From Bacteroidetes bacterium UBA6183 (lineage in GTDB: Bacteria; Bacteroidota; Bacteroidia; UKL13-3): a DNA stretch of 34,519 nt. Positions 7,191-14,590 of this stretch are shown in pieces. The number at the start of each line of letters is the position of its first letter. Positions within the stretch are counted from its first letter, which is position 1. The stretch lies in assembly GCA_002422865.1 (NCBI GenBank), contig DITN01000037.1, positions 1-34,519 of the forward strand, given 5' to 3'. The notes beneath the pieces were generated by a model. It had not been told where the DNA came from. It made no database searches and saw nothing but the letters and a program-made list of their open reading frames with translations. Both the position numbers and the translations under genes were made by a program.

Positions 7191-8488
7191 ATGAAAAACT
7201 ACTACTACTATTATGCATTTGGTTTATGACTAGCGTAACATTTTCGCAAGTATTATTTATCGAAGAATTTAGTTACAACACCGGGCAATTATCGGCAGCC
7301 AACTTAGGAGCAAACGTAAGTGGAGGAAATTGGACCACCTTATCAGGTACCAACAACTACCTGCCTGTTGATGCAGGAAGCCTCATCTACTCTGGTTACT
7401 TATCATCCAATATTGGAAACAGCCTTAGGTTAACAGCGTCTTCATTATCTTCAGAAGACGTAAGCCGATCATTTACATCAACCAATACCGGCTCTATTTA
7501 TGTATCCTTTCTTATTTCTGTATGGGATACCGCAACTTTACTTGCCAATACCAGCACCACAGGCGATTATTTGCTAGCTTTACAACCCACAAGTTACTTT
7601 GCCAGATTATGCATTAGAAAAGGTGTGCAACCAGGTTCAGTTCAGTTTGGTATTAGGGCAAACTCAGCAGCTGCAGTATCTTGGTCGGGTGATGTACCGG
7701 GTTACAACACCAATTTAATCGTGTTCTCGTACGACTTTGTAACGGGTACTGCCAATGATGTGGCCAATTTATGGGTTAACCCAACTTTGTCGCAAACACA
7801 ACCAACTCCCACAGCCACTTCTACTTCAACCTCAGATGCGGCTTCCATAAATTCTATCGCCATTAGACAAGGAACAAACACACCGGGAGGAATATTAGAT
7901 GGAATTCGGGTTGCTACATCATGGAACAGTGCACCACTTCCTGTTTTATACAAATACTTTACGGCCGGCAAATTCGATAACCACGCTACCATTAAATGGG
8001 CAACCGCCAGCGAAAACAACAAAGGTTTTGAAATACAACGCAGTAGCAACGGTACTAAATACCAAACCATTGGTTTTATTAAAAGTAAAGGAAACACCCA
8101 AGCAGGTAATGTGTATCAATACACCGACTATTCAAGCAACACCGGAAATGTTTGTTATCGCTTAAAACAAATTGATTTGAATGGAGATGTTGAATTTTCG
8201 AAAGTAGCCTGTGTACACTTTGACGCAGTGAAAACAAACGAAGAAGTGGTAACTACACCAAATCCGTTTAACGATAAACTGCACTTAAACTACACCAGTT
8301 TGAACGAGGGAACCGTTAACATACAAATTATTGACATGATTGGCAAATTGTATCACGATAACAACCTGCATGCAAACAGGGGCGAAAATGTATTTACTTT
8401 TGAAACAGAAAATTTACCAATGGGTATTTATTTCGTTCGGTTAAACAACAATGGAGCGATTACCACACACCGTATTGTAAAACGATAG
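7191..8488 (+). CDS. T9SS-exported protein with FN3-like domain; apparent frameshift in signal peptide
   Basis: Probable secreted protein, paralogous to the next gene. The long open frame has its first ATG at 7226 (420 residues, MTSVTFSQ...), which lacks a signal peptide. The same frame read upstream from 7196 encodes KLLLLLCIWFM directly before TSVTFSQ, a complete hydrophobic signal with a cleavage-like FSQ. A well-placed ATG at 7191 is in another frame and stops after 12 codons (TGA 7227-7229). One extra A in the AAAAA run (7194-7198) would fuse them. The mature part has an N-terminal beta-rich domain (about 10-235), an FN3-like domain with KWATASENNKGFEIQRSSNG (about 245-345), and a T9SS type A sorting domain (TTPNPFNDKLHL ... 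IYFVRL ... RIVKR). The function is unknown. Confidence 0.8.
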
Positions 8489-8510
8489 TAGATTAAATAT
8501 CTTATTCAGC

Positions 8511-8549
8511 AAAATCCTGCAACTGCAAACCGGCTACAGGATTTTTTTT
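8511..8549 (+). terminator. Intrinsic terminator after the first T9SS paralogue
   Basis: AAAATCCTG (8511-8519) pairs with CAGGATTTT (8537-8545) as a perfect 9-bp stem with a 17-nt loop. An eight-T run ends at 8549. It lies 22 bp after the stop at 8488. Confidence 0.85.
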
Positions 8550-8603
8550 CTTAAATACCTGATAGCCAGCACTCAGTTTATGTAACATTTTAGTTACAAT
8601 TTA

Positions 8604-8638
8604 TTGATTTTTAATACACAAAACCTTTCCTACTTTCG
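8604..8638 (+). promoter_or_regulatory. Candidate promoter of the second T9SS paralogue
   Basis: TTG at 8604-8606 and TACTTTCG at 8631-8638 resemble the Bacteroidetes -33 and -7 boxes with a TTCG variant. The ATG at 8658 is 19 bp downstream. Because a terminator separates the two paralogues, the second gene needs its own promoter. Confidence 0.45.
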
Positions 8639-8657
8639 CAGCATATTAATTAGAAGT

Positions 8658-9932
8658 ATGAAAAAAATATTACTCGCGATTTTAACGGTTGGCTTTCTAA
8701 ACGCAAACGCTCAAAACGTTTTCAATGAAGATTTCAACTACACAGCTTCTCAAGCATTAACAGCAAATAATTGGACCCAAATCAGTACAGTTGCTACAAA
8801 CCCAATATCTGTTGTTAGTCCTGGCTTAACTTACACCGGATTTACTAACTCTGGTGTTGGAAATGCGGCTGCATTAACTACAAGCGGCCAAGATGTTTAC
8901 CGCGATATACAATCAAGTATTTCGTCAGGAGATGTATACTTATCGTTTATGCTTAATGTATCAGCAGCTCAAGCCAATGGAGATTACTTTATGGCTATGG
9001 TGCCTGCTGGTAGCACAAGTAGTTTTTTTTCAAGATTTTTCGTTAAGTCGTCTTCAACAGGTTATGTTCTTGGTGTGTCTAAATGGACCGAAACCGCTAT
9101 TTATGGAACTACTGTTTTAAATTTCAATACAACATATTTTGTTGTTATTAAGTATTCTTTCTCGGCAACAACAACAACTGATGACCAAGCATCTGTGTAT
9201 GTGCTTTCAAGCGGTATACCTAGCACCGAGCCTACTTCTACTTATGTAGGCCCAACTGCAGGAACTGCAACCGATCAAGCTAATTTTAGCCGATTGACCT
9301 TAAGACAAGGAAGTTCATCAAACGCTGCAACGCTAGTTGTTGATGGTATTAGAGTTAGCACGAATTGGGCTACAACTTCACTACCTGTTCAATTTAAATC
9401 ATTCACAGCAAGCAAAGGTGATAACGGAGTAAACTTAAAATGGGCTACTGCCAGTGAAAGCAACAATAAAGGTTTTGAAGTACAACGCAGTGTAAACGGT
9501 GCTAAATACCAAACAGTGGGTTTTGTTAGAGGGAACGGTAACAGCAGTGTGGTAAAAACATACACTTTTACAGATGCGCTTAACACAACAGGTAACATTT
9601 GCTACCGCTTAAAACAAATAGATTTTGATGGTGCAAGTGAGCATTCTAAAGTTGCTTGTGTAAATGTTGAGGTAGAAAAAACCACCGGTGTTATTACTAC
9701 GCCAAATCCGTTTAACGGAAGCTTACATATTAAGTACAACAGCTTAACAGAAGGTACTGCCAATGTACAAATCATTGATATGTTGGGTAAAACCCATCAA
9801 AATACAAACATGAATGTAAACAAAGGTGAAACCACGTTAACATTAGATACTGACGCATTACCTTTAGGTATTTACTTCATTCGTATTACGAACGGAACCG
9901 AAGTAACCACACAACGTATTGTAAAGAAATAA
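8658..9932 (+). CDS. T9SS-exported protein with FN3-like domain (paralogue of upstream gene)
   Basis: Secreted protein of 424 residues. An upstream in-frame ATG at 8604 would add 18 residues; 8658 is preferred because it begins MKKILLAILTVGFLNANAQ, a clean signal peptide cleaved after AQ. It aligns end to end with the preceding gene: FNEDFNYTASQALTANNW at the mature N terminus, LTLRQGSS and DGIRVSTNW (near 230-250), then an FN3-like domain from SLPVQFKSFTA through KWATASESNNKGFEVQRS, and a T9SS type A domain with TTPNPFNGSLHIKYNS ... GIYFIRITNG ... RIVKK. The N-terminal beta-sandwich is unclassified. Likely to be on the cell surface or released. An intact signal peptide distinguishes it from its neighbour. 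Confidence 0.88.
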   Translation: MKKILLAILTVGFLNANAQNVFNEDFNYTASQALTANNWTQISTVATNPISVVSPGLTYTGFTNSGVGNAAALTTSGQDVYRDIQSSISSGDVYLSFMLNVSAAQANGDYFMAMVPAGSTSSFFSRFFVKSSSTGYVLGVSKWTETAIYGTTVLNFNTTYFVVIKYSFSATTTTDDQASVYVLSSGIPSTEPTSTYVGPTAGTATDQANFSRLTLRQGSSSNAATLVVDGIRVSTNWATTSLPVQFKSFTASKGDNGVNLKWATASESNNKGFEVQRSVNGAKYQTVGFVRGNGNSSVVKTYTFTDALNTTGNICYRLKQIDFDGASEHSKVACVNVEVEKTTGVITTPNPFNGSLHIKYNSLTEGTANVQIIDMLGKTHQNTNMNVNKGETTLTLDTDALPLGIYFIRITNGTEVTTQRIVKK

Positions 9933-9950
9933 TTTTACACCACCCTATTT

Positions 9951-9987
9951 AAAAATCCCGTAACAATTAATGTTGCGGGATTTTTTT
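9951..9987 (+). terminator. Strong intrinsic terminator after the second T9SS paralogue
   Basis: AAAAATCCCG (9951-9960) pairs with CGGGATTTTT (9976-9985). The stem continues inward through a T-G pair and AACA/TGTT to a 5-nt ATTAA loop, 15 pairs in all. A seven-T run (9981-9987) follows. Confidence 0.9.
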
Positions 9988-11029
9988 GTGTCATTATTTT
10001 TTACATCATCATTTTTGTGCGACACCGCTGGGGTCGGTTGTTTATTGTCGCTATCATTTTCTATAAACATGTAATCCCTCCGGGATTATTTGCCACTCGA
10101 TAATCGTGGATTATTTTAATGATGAAACAATTTAATTTATCGGATGCCCCTATCGGAGTCAAATATTTATAGAAAATTAATGCCGATTAGTACACCGACC
10201 TCAAAGAGGTCGCTTGTATATAGAAAATATTATCCCGATTTGCATTTCGACCCCAGCGGGGTCGCATGTGTATGAAACAACATCCCAAATTCGCATTCCG
10301 ACCTCAGAGAGGTCGCATGTGTATGTCACATAATATTTGCTATAAACATGTAATCCTGCGGGAGTATTGGTCATCCGATAATCACGCTTGATTACAATAT
10401 GGTTAAGCATTTATAAAAACAGAATAGGTTTGCCGATTAACGACCTCAGAGAGGTCGCATGTATATAGAAAATATTATCCCGATTTGCATTTCGACCCCA
10501 GCGGGGTCGCATGTGTAAGAAACAACACCCAAAATTCGCATTTCGACCTCAGAGAGGTCGCATGTGTATGTCACATAATATTTGTTATAAACATGTAATC
10601 CTGCGGGAGTATTGGTCATCCGATAATCATGCTTGATTACAACTGGTTAAACATTTATAAAAACAAAATAGGTTTGCCGATTAACGACCTCAGAGAGGTC
10701 GCATGTATATAGAAAATATCACCCCGGTTTACATTTCGACCCCAGCGGGGTCGCATGTGTATGAAACAACCCCCAAAATTCGCATTCCGACCTCAAAGAG
10801 GTCGCATGTCTATGTCACATAATATTTGCTATAAACATGTAATCCTGCGGGAGTATTGGTCATCCGATTATCATGCTTGATTACAACATGGTTAAACATT
10901 TATAAAAACAAAATAGGTTTGCCGATTAACGACCTCAGAGAGGTCGCATGTCTATAAAACAAAAACGCGCAATTATTTTCATAAATCTGTATTTTAGTGT
11001 TTCATTTTGTAAACCATAAACCATTAGAT
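9988..11029. repeat. REP-like palindrome array, left of the transposase
   Basis: Non-coding repeat block. One inverted-type palindrome lies at 10020-10036 (CGACACCGCTGGGGTCG, one mispair). Ten further palindromes share the scaffold CGACCyC-nnn-GrGGTCG followed by CATGT or a close variant: 10196, 10248, 10299, 10441, 10493, 10544, 10685, 10738, 10788 and 10930 (each 17 bp). Stems alternate between CGACCTC/GAGGTCG and CGACCCC/GGGGTCG, so the base change is always compensated. The block is built from three tandem units of about 245 bp. Short chance frames across it are repeat shadows, not genes. Confidence 0.9.
10196..10929 (+). repeat. Tandem array of about three 245-bp units
   Basis: Corresponding palindromes recur at near-constant steps: 10196, 10441, 10685, 10930; 10248, 10493, 10738; and 10299, 10544, 10788, i.e. 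245 or 244 bp. Each unit holds three palindromes (CTC, CCC, CTC types), then a CTATAAACATGTAATCC segment and a TAATCA-nnnn-TGATTA hairpin, e.g. 10379-10394. Copies differ by scattered substitutions and small indels. A fourth copy begins at 10930 and breaks off before the transposase. Confidence 0.88.
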
Positions 11030-11491
11030 ATGACAGACACATTTTCGCAGTTGTACATTCAAATTGTATTTGCAGTCAAAGGTCGCGAAAGCCTGATTAA
11101 ACCTGATTGGGAAGAACAACTATACAAATACATAACAGGTATTATAAGAGCCAAAGAACAAAAGGTGTTGGCTATAAATGGGGTTGAAGACCACATCCAT
11201 ATATTTATAGGAATTAAGCCAACATGTTGTATATCCGATTTAATAAGAGAAGTAAAAAAGTCGAGCAACGATTTTGTGAACGACAAAAAGTTCACAAATA
11301 AAAAATTCAGTTGGCAAGGGGGATTTGGTGCATTTTCATACAGTCACTCGCAATTGGACACGGTTATAAAATATGTAATGAACCAAAAAGAACATCATAA
11401 AAAGGTTTCTTTCAGGGAAGAATACATAGACTTCTTGCAGAAATTTGAGGTAGAATACGATGAAAAATATCTTTTTGATTGGATTGATTAA
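11030..11491 (+). CDS. tnpA: IS200-type Y1 (HUH) transposase / REP-associated tyrosine transposase
   Basis: Single-strand DNA transposase of 153 residues. An in-frame ATG at 10997 exists, but 11030 (MTDTFSQLYIQIVFAVKG) is the family-typical start. The HUH metal-binding motif is His55-Ile-His57 in GVEDHIHIFIG, and the catalytic tyrosine is probably Tyr115 in TVIKYVMNQKEHH. The length fits an IS200 TnpA rather than the longer gamma-proteobacterial RAYTs. No tnpB is present. It lies alone inside a dense field of related palindromes, the genomic layout expected of a RAYT that acts on REP hairpins in trans or of an IS200 relative with degenerate ends. The frame is intact, so it may be active. Confidence 0.9.
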   Translation: MTDTFSQLYIQIVFAVKGRESLIKPDWEEQLYKYITGIIRAKEQKVLAINGVEDHIHIFIGIKPTCCISDLIREVKKSSNDFVNDKKFTNKKFSWQGGFGAFSYSHSQLDTVIKYVMNQKEHHKKVSFREEYIDFLQKFEVEYDEKYLFDWID

Positions 11492-12107
11492 AGAGCGTGT
11501 TTATTTGTGCGACCCCGCTGGGGTCGGTTGTTTGTTGTCGCTATCATTTTCTATAAACATGTAATCCCTCCGGGATTATTGGTCATCCGATAATCATGGA
11601 TGACTTTTCATGATGAAAAATTGATGCCGAATTTATGCGACCCCGCTGGGGTCGGTTTCCATTGTCACAGGATATTTTCTATAAACATATAATCTCTCCG
11701 GGATTATTGGTCATCCGATAATCATGGATGATTTTTCATGATGAAAAATTGATGCCGAATTTATGCGACCTCGCTGGGGTCGGTTTTCTTTTTCACATGA
11801 TATTTTCCATAAACATATAACCCTTCGGGAGTATTGGTCATCTGATAATCATGCTTGATTACAAGATGGTTAAATATTTATAAAAACAAAATAGATTTGC
11901 CGATTAACGACCTCAGAGAGGTCGCATGTCTATAGAAAATATTATCCCGATTTGCATTTCGACCCCAGTGGGGTCGCATGTGTATAACCAACACACATGC
12001 TCTCTGAGGTGGTATGTAATGAATAATATCAAAAAATCAAGCATCTCAATTTAACAAAATATACCCAACAAAACATATTCATTTTTAAGGGTTATATTTG
12101 ACAACAT
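11492..12107. repeat. REP-like palindrome array, right of the transposase
   Basis: Non-coding. Three palindromes in the orientation opposite to the left 245-bp array, CGACCCCGCTGGGGTCG at 11510-11526 and 11638-11654 and CGACCTCGCTGGGGTCG (one T-G wobble) at 11766-11782, are exactly 128 bp apart and define two tandem units. A partial 245-bp-type unit follows, with forward palindromes at 11908-11924 and 11960-11976. A degenerate inverted copy (TCTCTGAGGTGGT, about 12001-12013) ends the block. Each 128-bp unit also has AATCCC-TCC-GGGATT (11563-11577 in the first; one mispair in the second) and TCATCC...GGATGA (11583-11603). Confidence 0.88.
12093..12100 (+). promoter_or_regulatory. Candidate -7 box of lpxK
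   Basis: TATATTTG is an exact TAnnTTTG match, 7 nt before the lpxK ATG at 12108. No good -33 element is visible. The predicted leader is very short, as for the ACBP gene. Confidence 0.4.
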
Positions 12108-13187
12108 ATGCCGAAGTTTCTATTCTATTTGTTAATACCTTTTTCATGGTTGTATGGCTTAATCATTTCTTTCAGAAAATGGCTTTACAAATCGGGGTTA
12201 TATACCCGTAGTAAATTTGATTTCCCAATTATTTGTGTAGGCAACCTTACGGCTGGTGGTACCGGCAAAACTCCGCATATAGAGTGGTTAATTAAAAACT
12301 TAAATGGCCATTACCAAGTGGCTGTTTTAAGCAGAGGTTATAAACGTAAAACAATCGGCTATGTATTATCAACCCCTATTAGTACACCCGATGAAATTGG
12401 TGATGAACCCTATCAAATCAAACAAAAATTTTTACAAGTACCTATTGCCGTTAGTGAGAACCGCGTTTTAGGGATACCTGCCTTATTGGGTGATGAACCC
12501 AATACTGAAGTGGTGTTAATGGATGATGGGTTTCAGCATTTAAGTATCCAAGCCGGATTTAATATCATATTGTGCGATTATAACCGTCCGTATTACAACG
12601 ATTATTTACTGCCTGCGGGATTATTGCGTGAAAGTAAAACAGGTGCCAACAGAGCTGATGTAATTATTGTTACCAAATGCCCGGCTAATTTAAGTGTTGC
12701 AGAAAAAAATAGCATAACCCAACTCCTTAAATTACAACCGCACCAATCTGTTTTTTTTAGCACCATACAGTACAAAAATCTTATAGCCATTACCGATGCC
12801 GCCAAACAACAAGGTTTGCCACAACCACATCAACCCACGGTGGCACTTGCCGGAATAGCGAAAGCAAGTTTATTTATTGACCAAGTAAAAACCACGCAGC
12901 AACAGGTTATTCCTTTGGTGTTTAGCGACCATCAGACCTATACAGACGACCGCATACAACAACTTGCAGCAACTGCATCAACACATCCAAACAGTATTAT
13001 TATTACCACAGAGAAAGATGCTGTTAAACTAAAAAGTTCGAGTATACTGCCACACATCAACCATTTACCTATTTGGTACATGCCCATTGGTATTGATATT
13101 TTATTTGATGAAGAGCAAACCTTGTTGCAACAAATTAACGCTTACATAAGAACCGAATTAGAAAATGCACAACATGAAAACGATTAA
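12108..13187 (+). CDS. lpxK: Tetraacyldisaccharide 4'-kinase
   Basis: Lipid A biosynthesis kinase, 359 residues, which phosphorylates the 4' position of tetraacyldisaccharide-1-phosphate at the inner membrane to give lipid IVA. The N-terminal membrane-associating helix (FLFYLLIPFSWLYGLIISFR) is followed by the P-loop VGNLTAGGTGKTPHIEWL (about 44-61). Other family blocks are VLSRGYKRKT, DEIGDEPYQIKQKF, the Asp-rich VVLMDDGFQHLSI and, near the C terminus, IITTEKDAVKLK. The length is normal. Its presence shows that this cell makes LPS. The end overlaps the start of the next gene by 14-23 bp depending on the start chosen, so the two are probably co-transcribed. Confidence 0.97.
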   Translation: MPKFLFYLLIPFSWLYGLIISFRKWLYKSGLYTRSKFDFPIICVGNLTAGGTGKTPHIEWLIKNLNGHYQVAVLSRGYKRKTIGYVLSTPISTPDEIGDEPYQIKQKFLQVPIAVSENRVLGIPALLGDEPNTEVVLMDDGFQHLSIQAGFNIILCDYNRPYYNDYLLPAGLLRESKTGANRADVIIVTKCPANLSVAEKNSITQLLKLQPHQSVFFSTIQYKNLIAITDAAKQQGLPQPHQPTVALAGIAKASLFIDQVKTTQQQVIPLVFSDHQTYTDDRIQQLAATASTHPNSIIITTEKDAVKLKSSSILPHINHLPIWYMPIGIDILFDEEQTLLQQINAYIRTELENAQHEND

Positions 13188-14589
13188 ATTATTTTGGATT
13201 TTATTGTTGTTGGTATTTGCCAAACCGCAAACTTTAATGGCACAAGAAAGCCTGCACATGGAGTTGCTTAGTCATTACAACGATACCAACTTAACCAAAC
13301 TGGGCGAGTCGCAAATATGGAATGATGTAATGGGTTGGAAAGACACGGTTAAAAACCGCGAATACATGATTGCAGGAACTACTGATAGCATTTACTTTTT
13401 TGATGTTACGAATCCTTATGAAATAAAACTATGTGCCAAATTTTTTGGTACAAATACGGGTTGTGTTAACCGCGATTATTATCCATATCACCATTATTTG
13501 TATGCCACCAGCGACCAATGTACCACACCCGGAAACTTGCAAGTTTTTAACATGCAATACCTCCCCGACTCGGTGGTAAAAGTATACGAAAGTGATAGCA
13601 TTGGTGCATTAACACACACCATTTTTATTGAAGAAAAATCGCAGCGCATGTACATGAATTTAAACAAGCGCAAAAATCCCCAAACAGGGCAAATAGAGGT
13701 TTTTCCTATGGACATTGTTTCGTTGGTTAACCCGGAAGTACCCGTGAAAATTGGAGCACTGGAATATCCTGCGCCATACACGGGCACGCGCGTTCACGAG
13801 AGTTATGTGCGAAACGACACCGCTTATTGCAGCAGTGAAAATGCGGGCTTATTTATTTTTGATGTTCGAGATGCATCAAACCCTGTGTTATTAAGTGCCA
13901 TTACCCCACCCTACCCTGCTAATGCATACAACCACAGTGGTTGGCTTGATAGCAGCGGTAAGTATATTTTATTTTGTGATGAAACACCCGAAGGTGTGGG
14001 CATGAAAATTTATAATTTAACCGAACTGAACAATCCTCGTATTGTTGGCAATCCATTTAAAGAAGTAGGCTCGCCACACAATGCATATTGGAAAGGCCGA
14101 TATGCTTATGCAAGCATGTATTACGGAGGCGTGCAGGTTTACGATTTACAAGATAAAACCAACCCTAAAATTACCGCTTATTACGATACCTACCCGCAAG
14201 CCTACAGCAACGGATACAGGGGATGCTGGGGTGTTTGGCCTTTCTTACCATCAGGTATCATTTTAGCCAGTGATATGACCAATGGGTTATTTGTGTTGCG
14301 TACCACAGAACGTTTGGCTGTTAACCAATATGCAACAACCGTTTTAAACATGAATGTTTATCCCAATCCGTTTAACCACGATGTTAATTTTATAGTGAGT
14401 GTAAACAAGCCTCAAACTTCAAATTTGGCGGTTTACAATTTGCAGGGTAAACTTGTAGCCGAAAAGGAAATAAATTTAAATGCCGGAGCCAACAAAATCA
14501 ATACCGTATTGGATTTGCCACCGGGTTTGTTTCTTTTAAAATTAACAACAGATGAGCACATGTATAAGGCTCAACTACTAAAACAATAA
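13174..14589 (+). CDS. Choice-of-anchor-B / LVIVD-repeat secreted protein with T9SS domain
   Basis: Secreted protein of 471 residues. ATG at 13174 gives MKTIKLFWILLLLVFAKPQTLMAQ, a signal peptide; an ATG at 13165 would add three residues. The body (about 25-385) matches the choice-of-anchor-B/LVIVD architecture: IWNDVMGWKDTVKNREYMIAG, FFDVTNPYEIKL, a midsection with RVHESYVRNDTAYCSS and FIFDVRDASNPVLLS, and VQVYDLQDKTNPKITAYY. Such repeats form a beta-propeller-like fold of unknown function. The C-terminal sorting domain starts at LNMNVYPNPFNHDVNF and ends LKLTTDEHMYKAQLLKQ. It overlaps lpxK and is followed at once by a porin-like gene, so the three probably share a transcript, although lipid A synthesis and this protein have no obvious link. 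Confidence 0.88.
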   Translation: MKTIKLFWILLLLVFAKPQTLMAQESLHMELLSHYNDTNLTKLGESQIWNDVMGWKDTVKNREYMIAGTTDSIYFFDVTNPYEIKLCAKFFGTNTGCVNRDYYPYHHYLYATSDQCTTPGNLQVFNMQYLPDSVVKVYESDSIGALTHTIFIEEKSQRMYMNLNKRKNPQTGQIEVFPMDIVSLVNPEVPVKIGALEYPAPYTGTRVHESYVRNDTAYCSSENAGLFIFDVRDASNPVLLSAITPPYPANAYNHSGWLDSSGKYILFCDETPEGVGMKIYNLTELNNPRIVGNPFKEVGSPHNAYWKGRYAYASMYYGGVQVYDLQDKTNPKITAYYDTYPQAYSNGYRGCWGVWPFLPSGIILASDMTNGLFVLRTTERLAVNQYATTVLNMNVYPNPFNHDVNFIVSVNKPQTSNLAVYNLQGKLVAEKEINLNAGANKINTVLDLPPGLFLLKLTTDEHMYKAQLLKQ

Positions 14590-14590
14590 C

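Noticed and set aside
7191..7230. Programmed -1 ribosomal frameshift to restore the signal peptide
   Set aside because: The site is G-AAAAA-C at the second codon, not a full A-AAA-AAC heptamer, and the P-site re-pairing would be on GAA. A mutation, phase-variable run or sequence error is simpler.
10201..10410. Reverse-strand 69-residue frame in the repeat block
   Set aside because: It is made wholly of the tandem palindrome unit and has no protein-like composition.
10196..10946. Possible CRISPR array
   Set aside because: Repeats are short palindromes in a 245-bp composite unit with conserved, not unique, spacers. No cas gene is present.
11030..11491. Complete IS605-type element with tnpB
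   Set aside because: No tnpB-like frame lies on either side; the flanks are only repeats.
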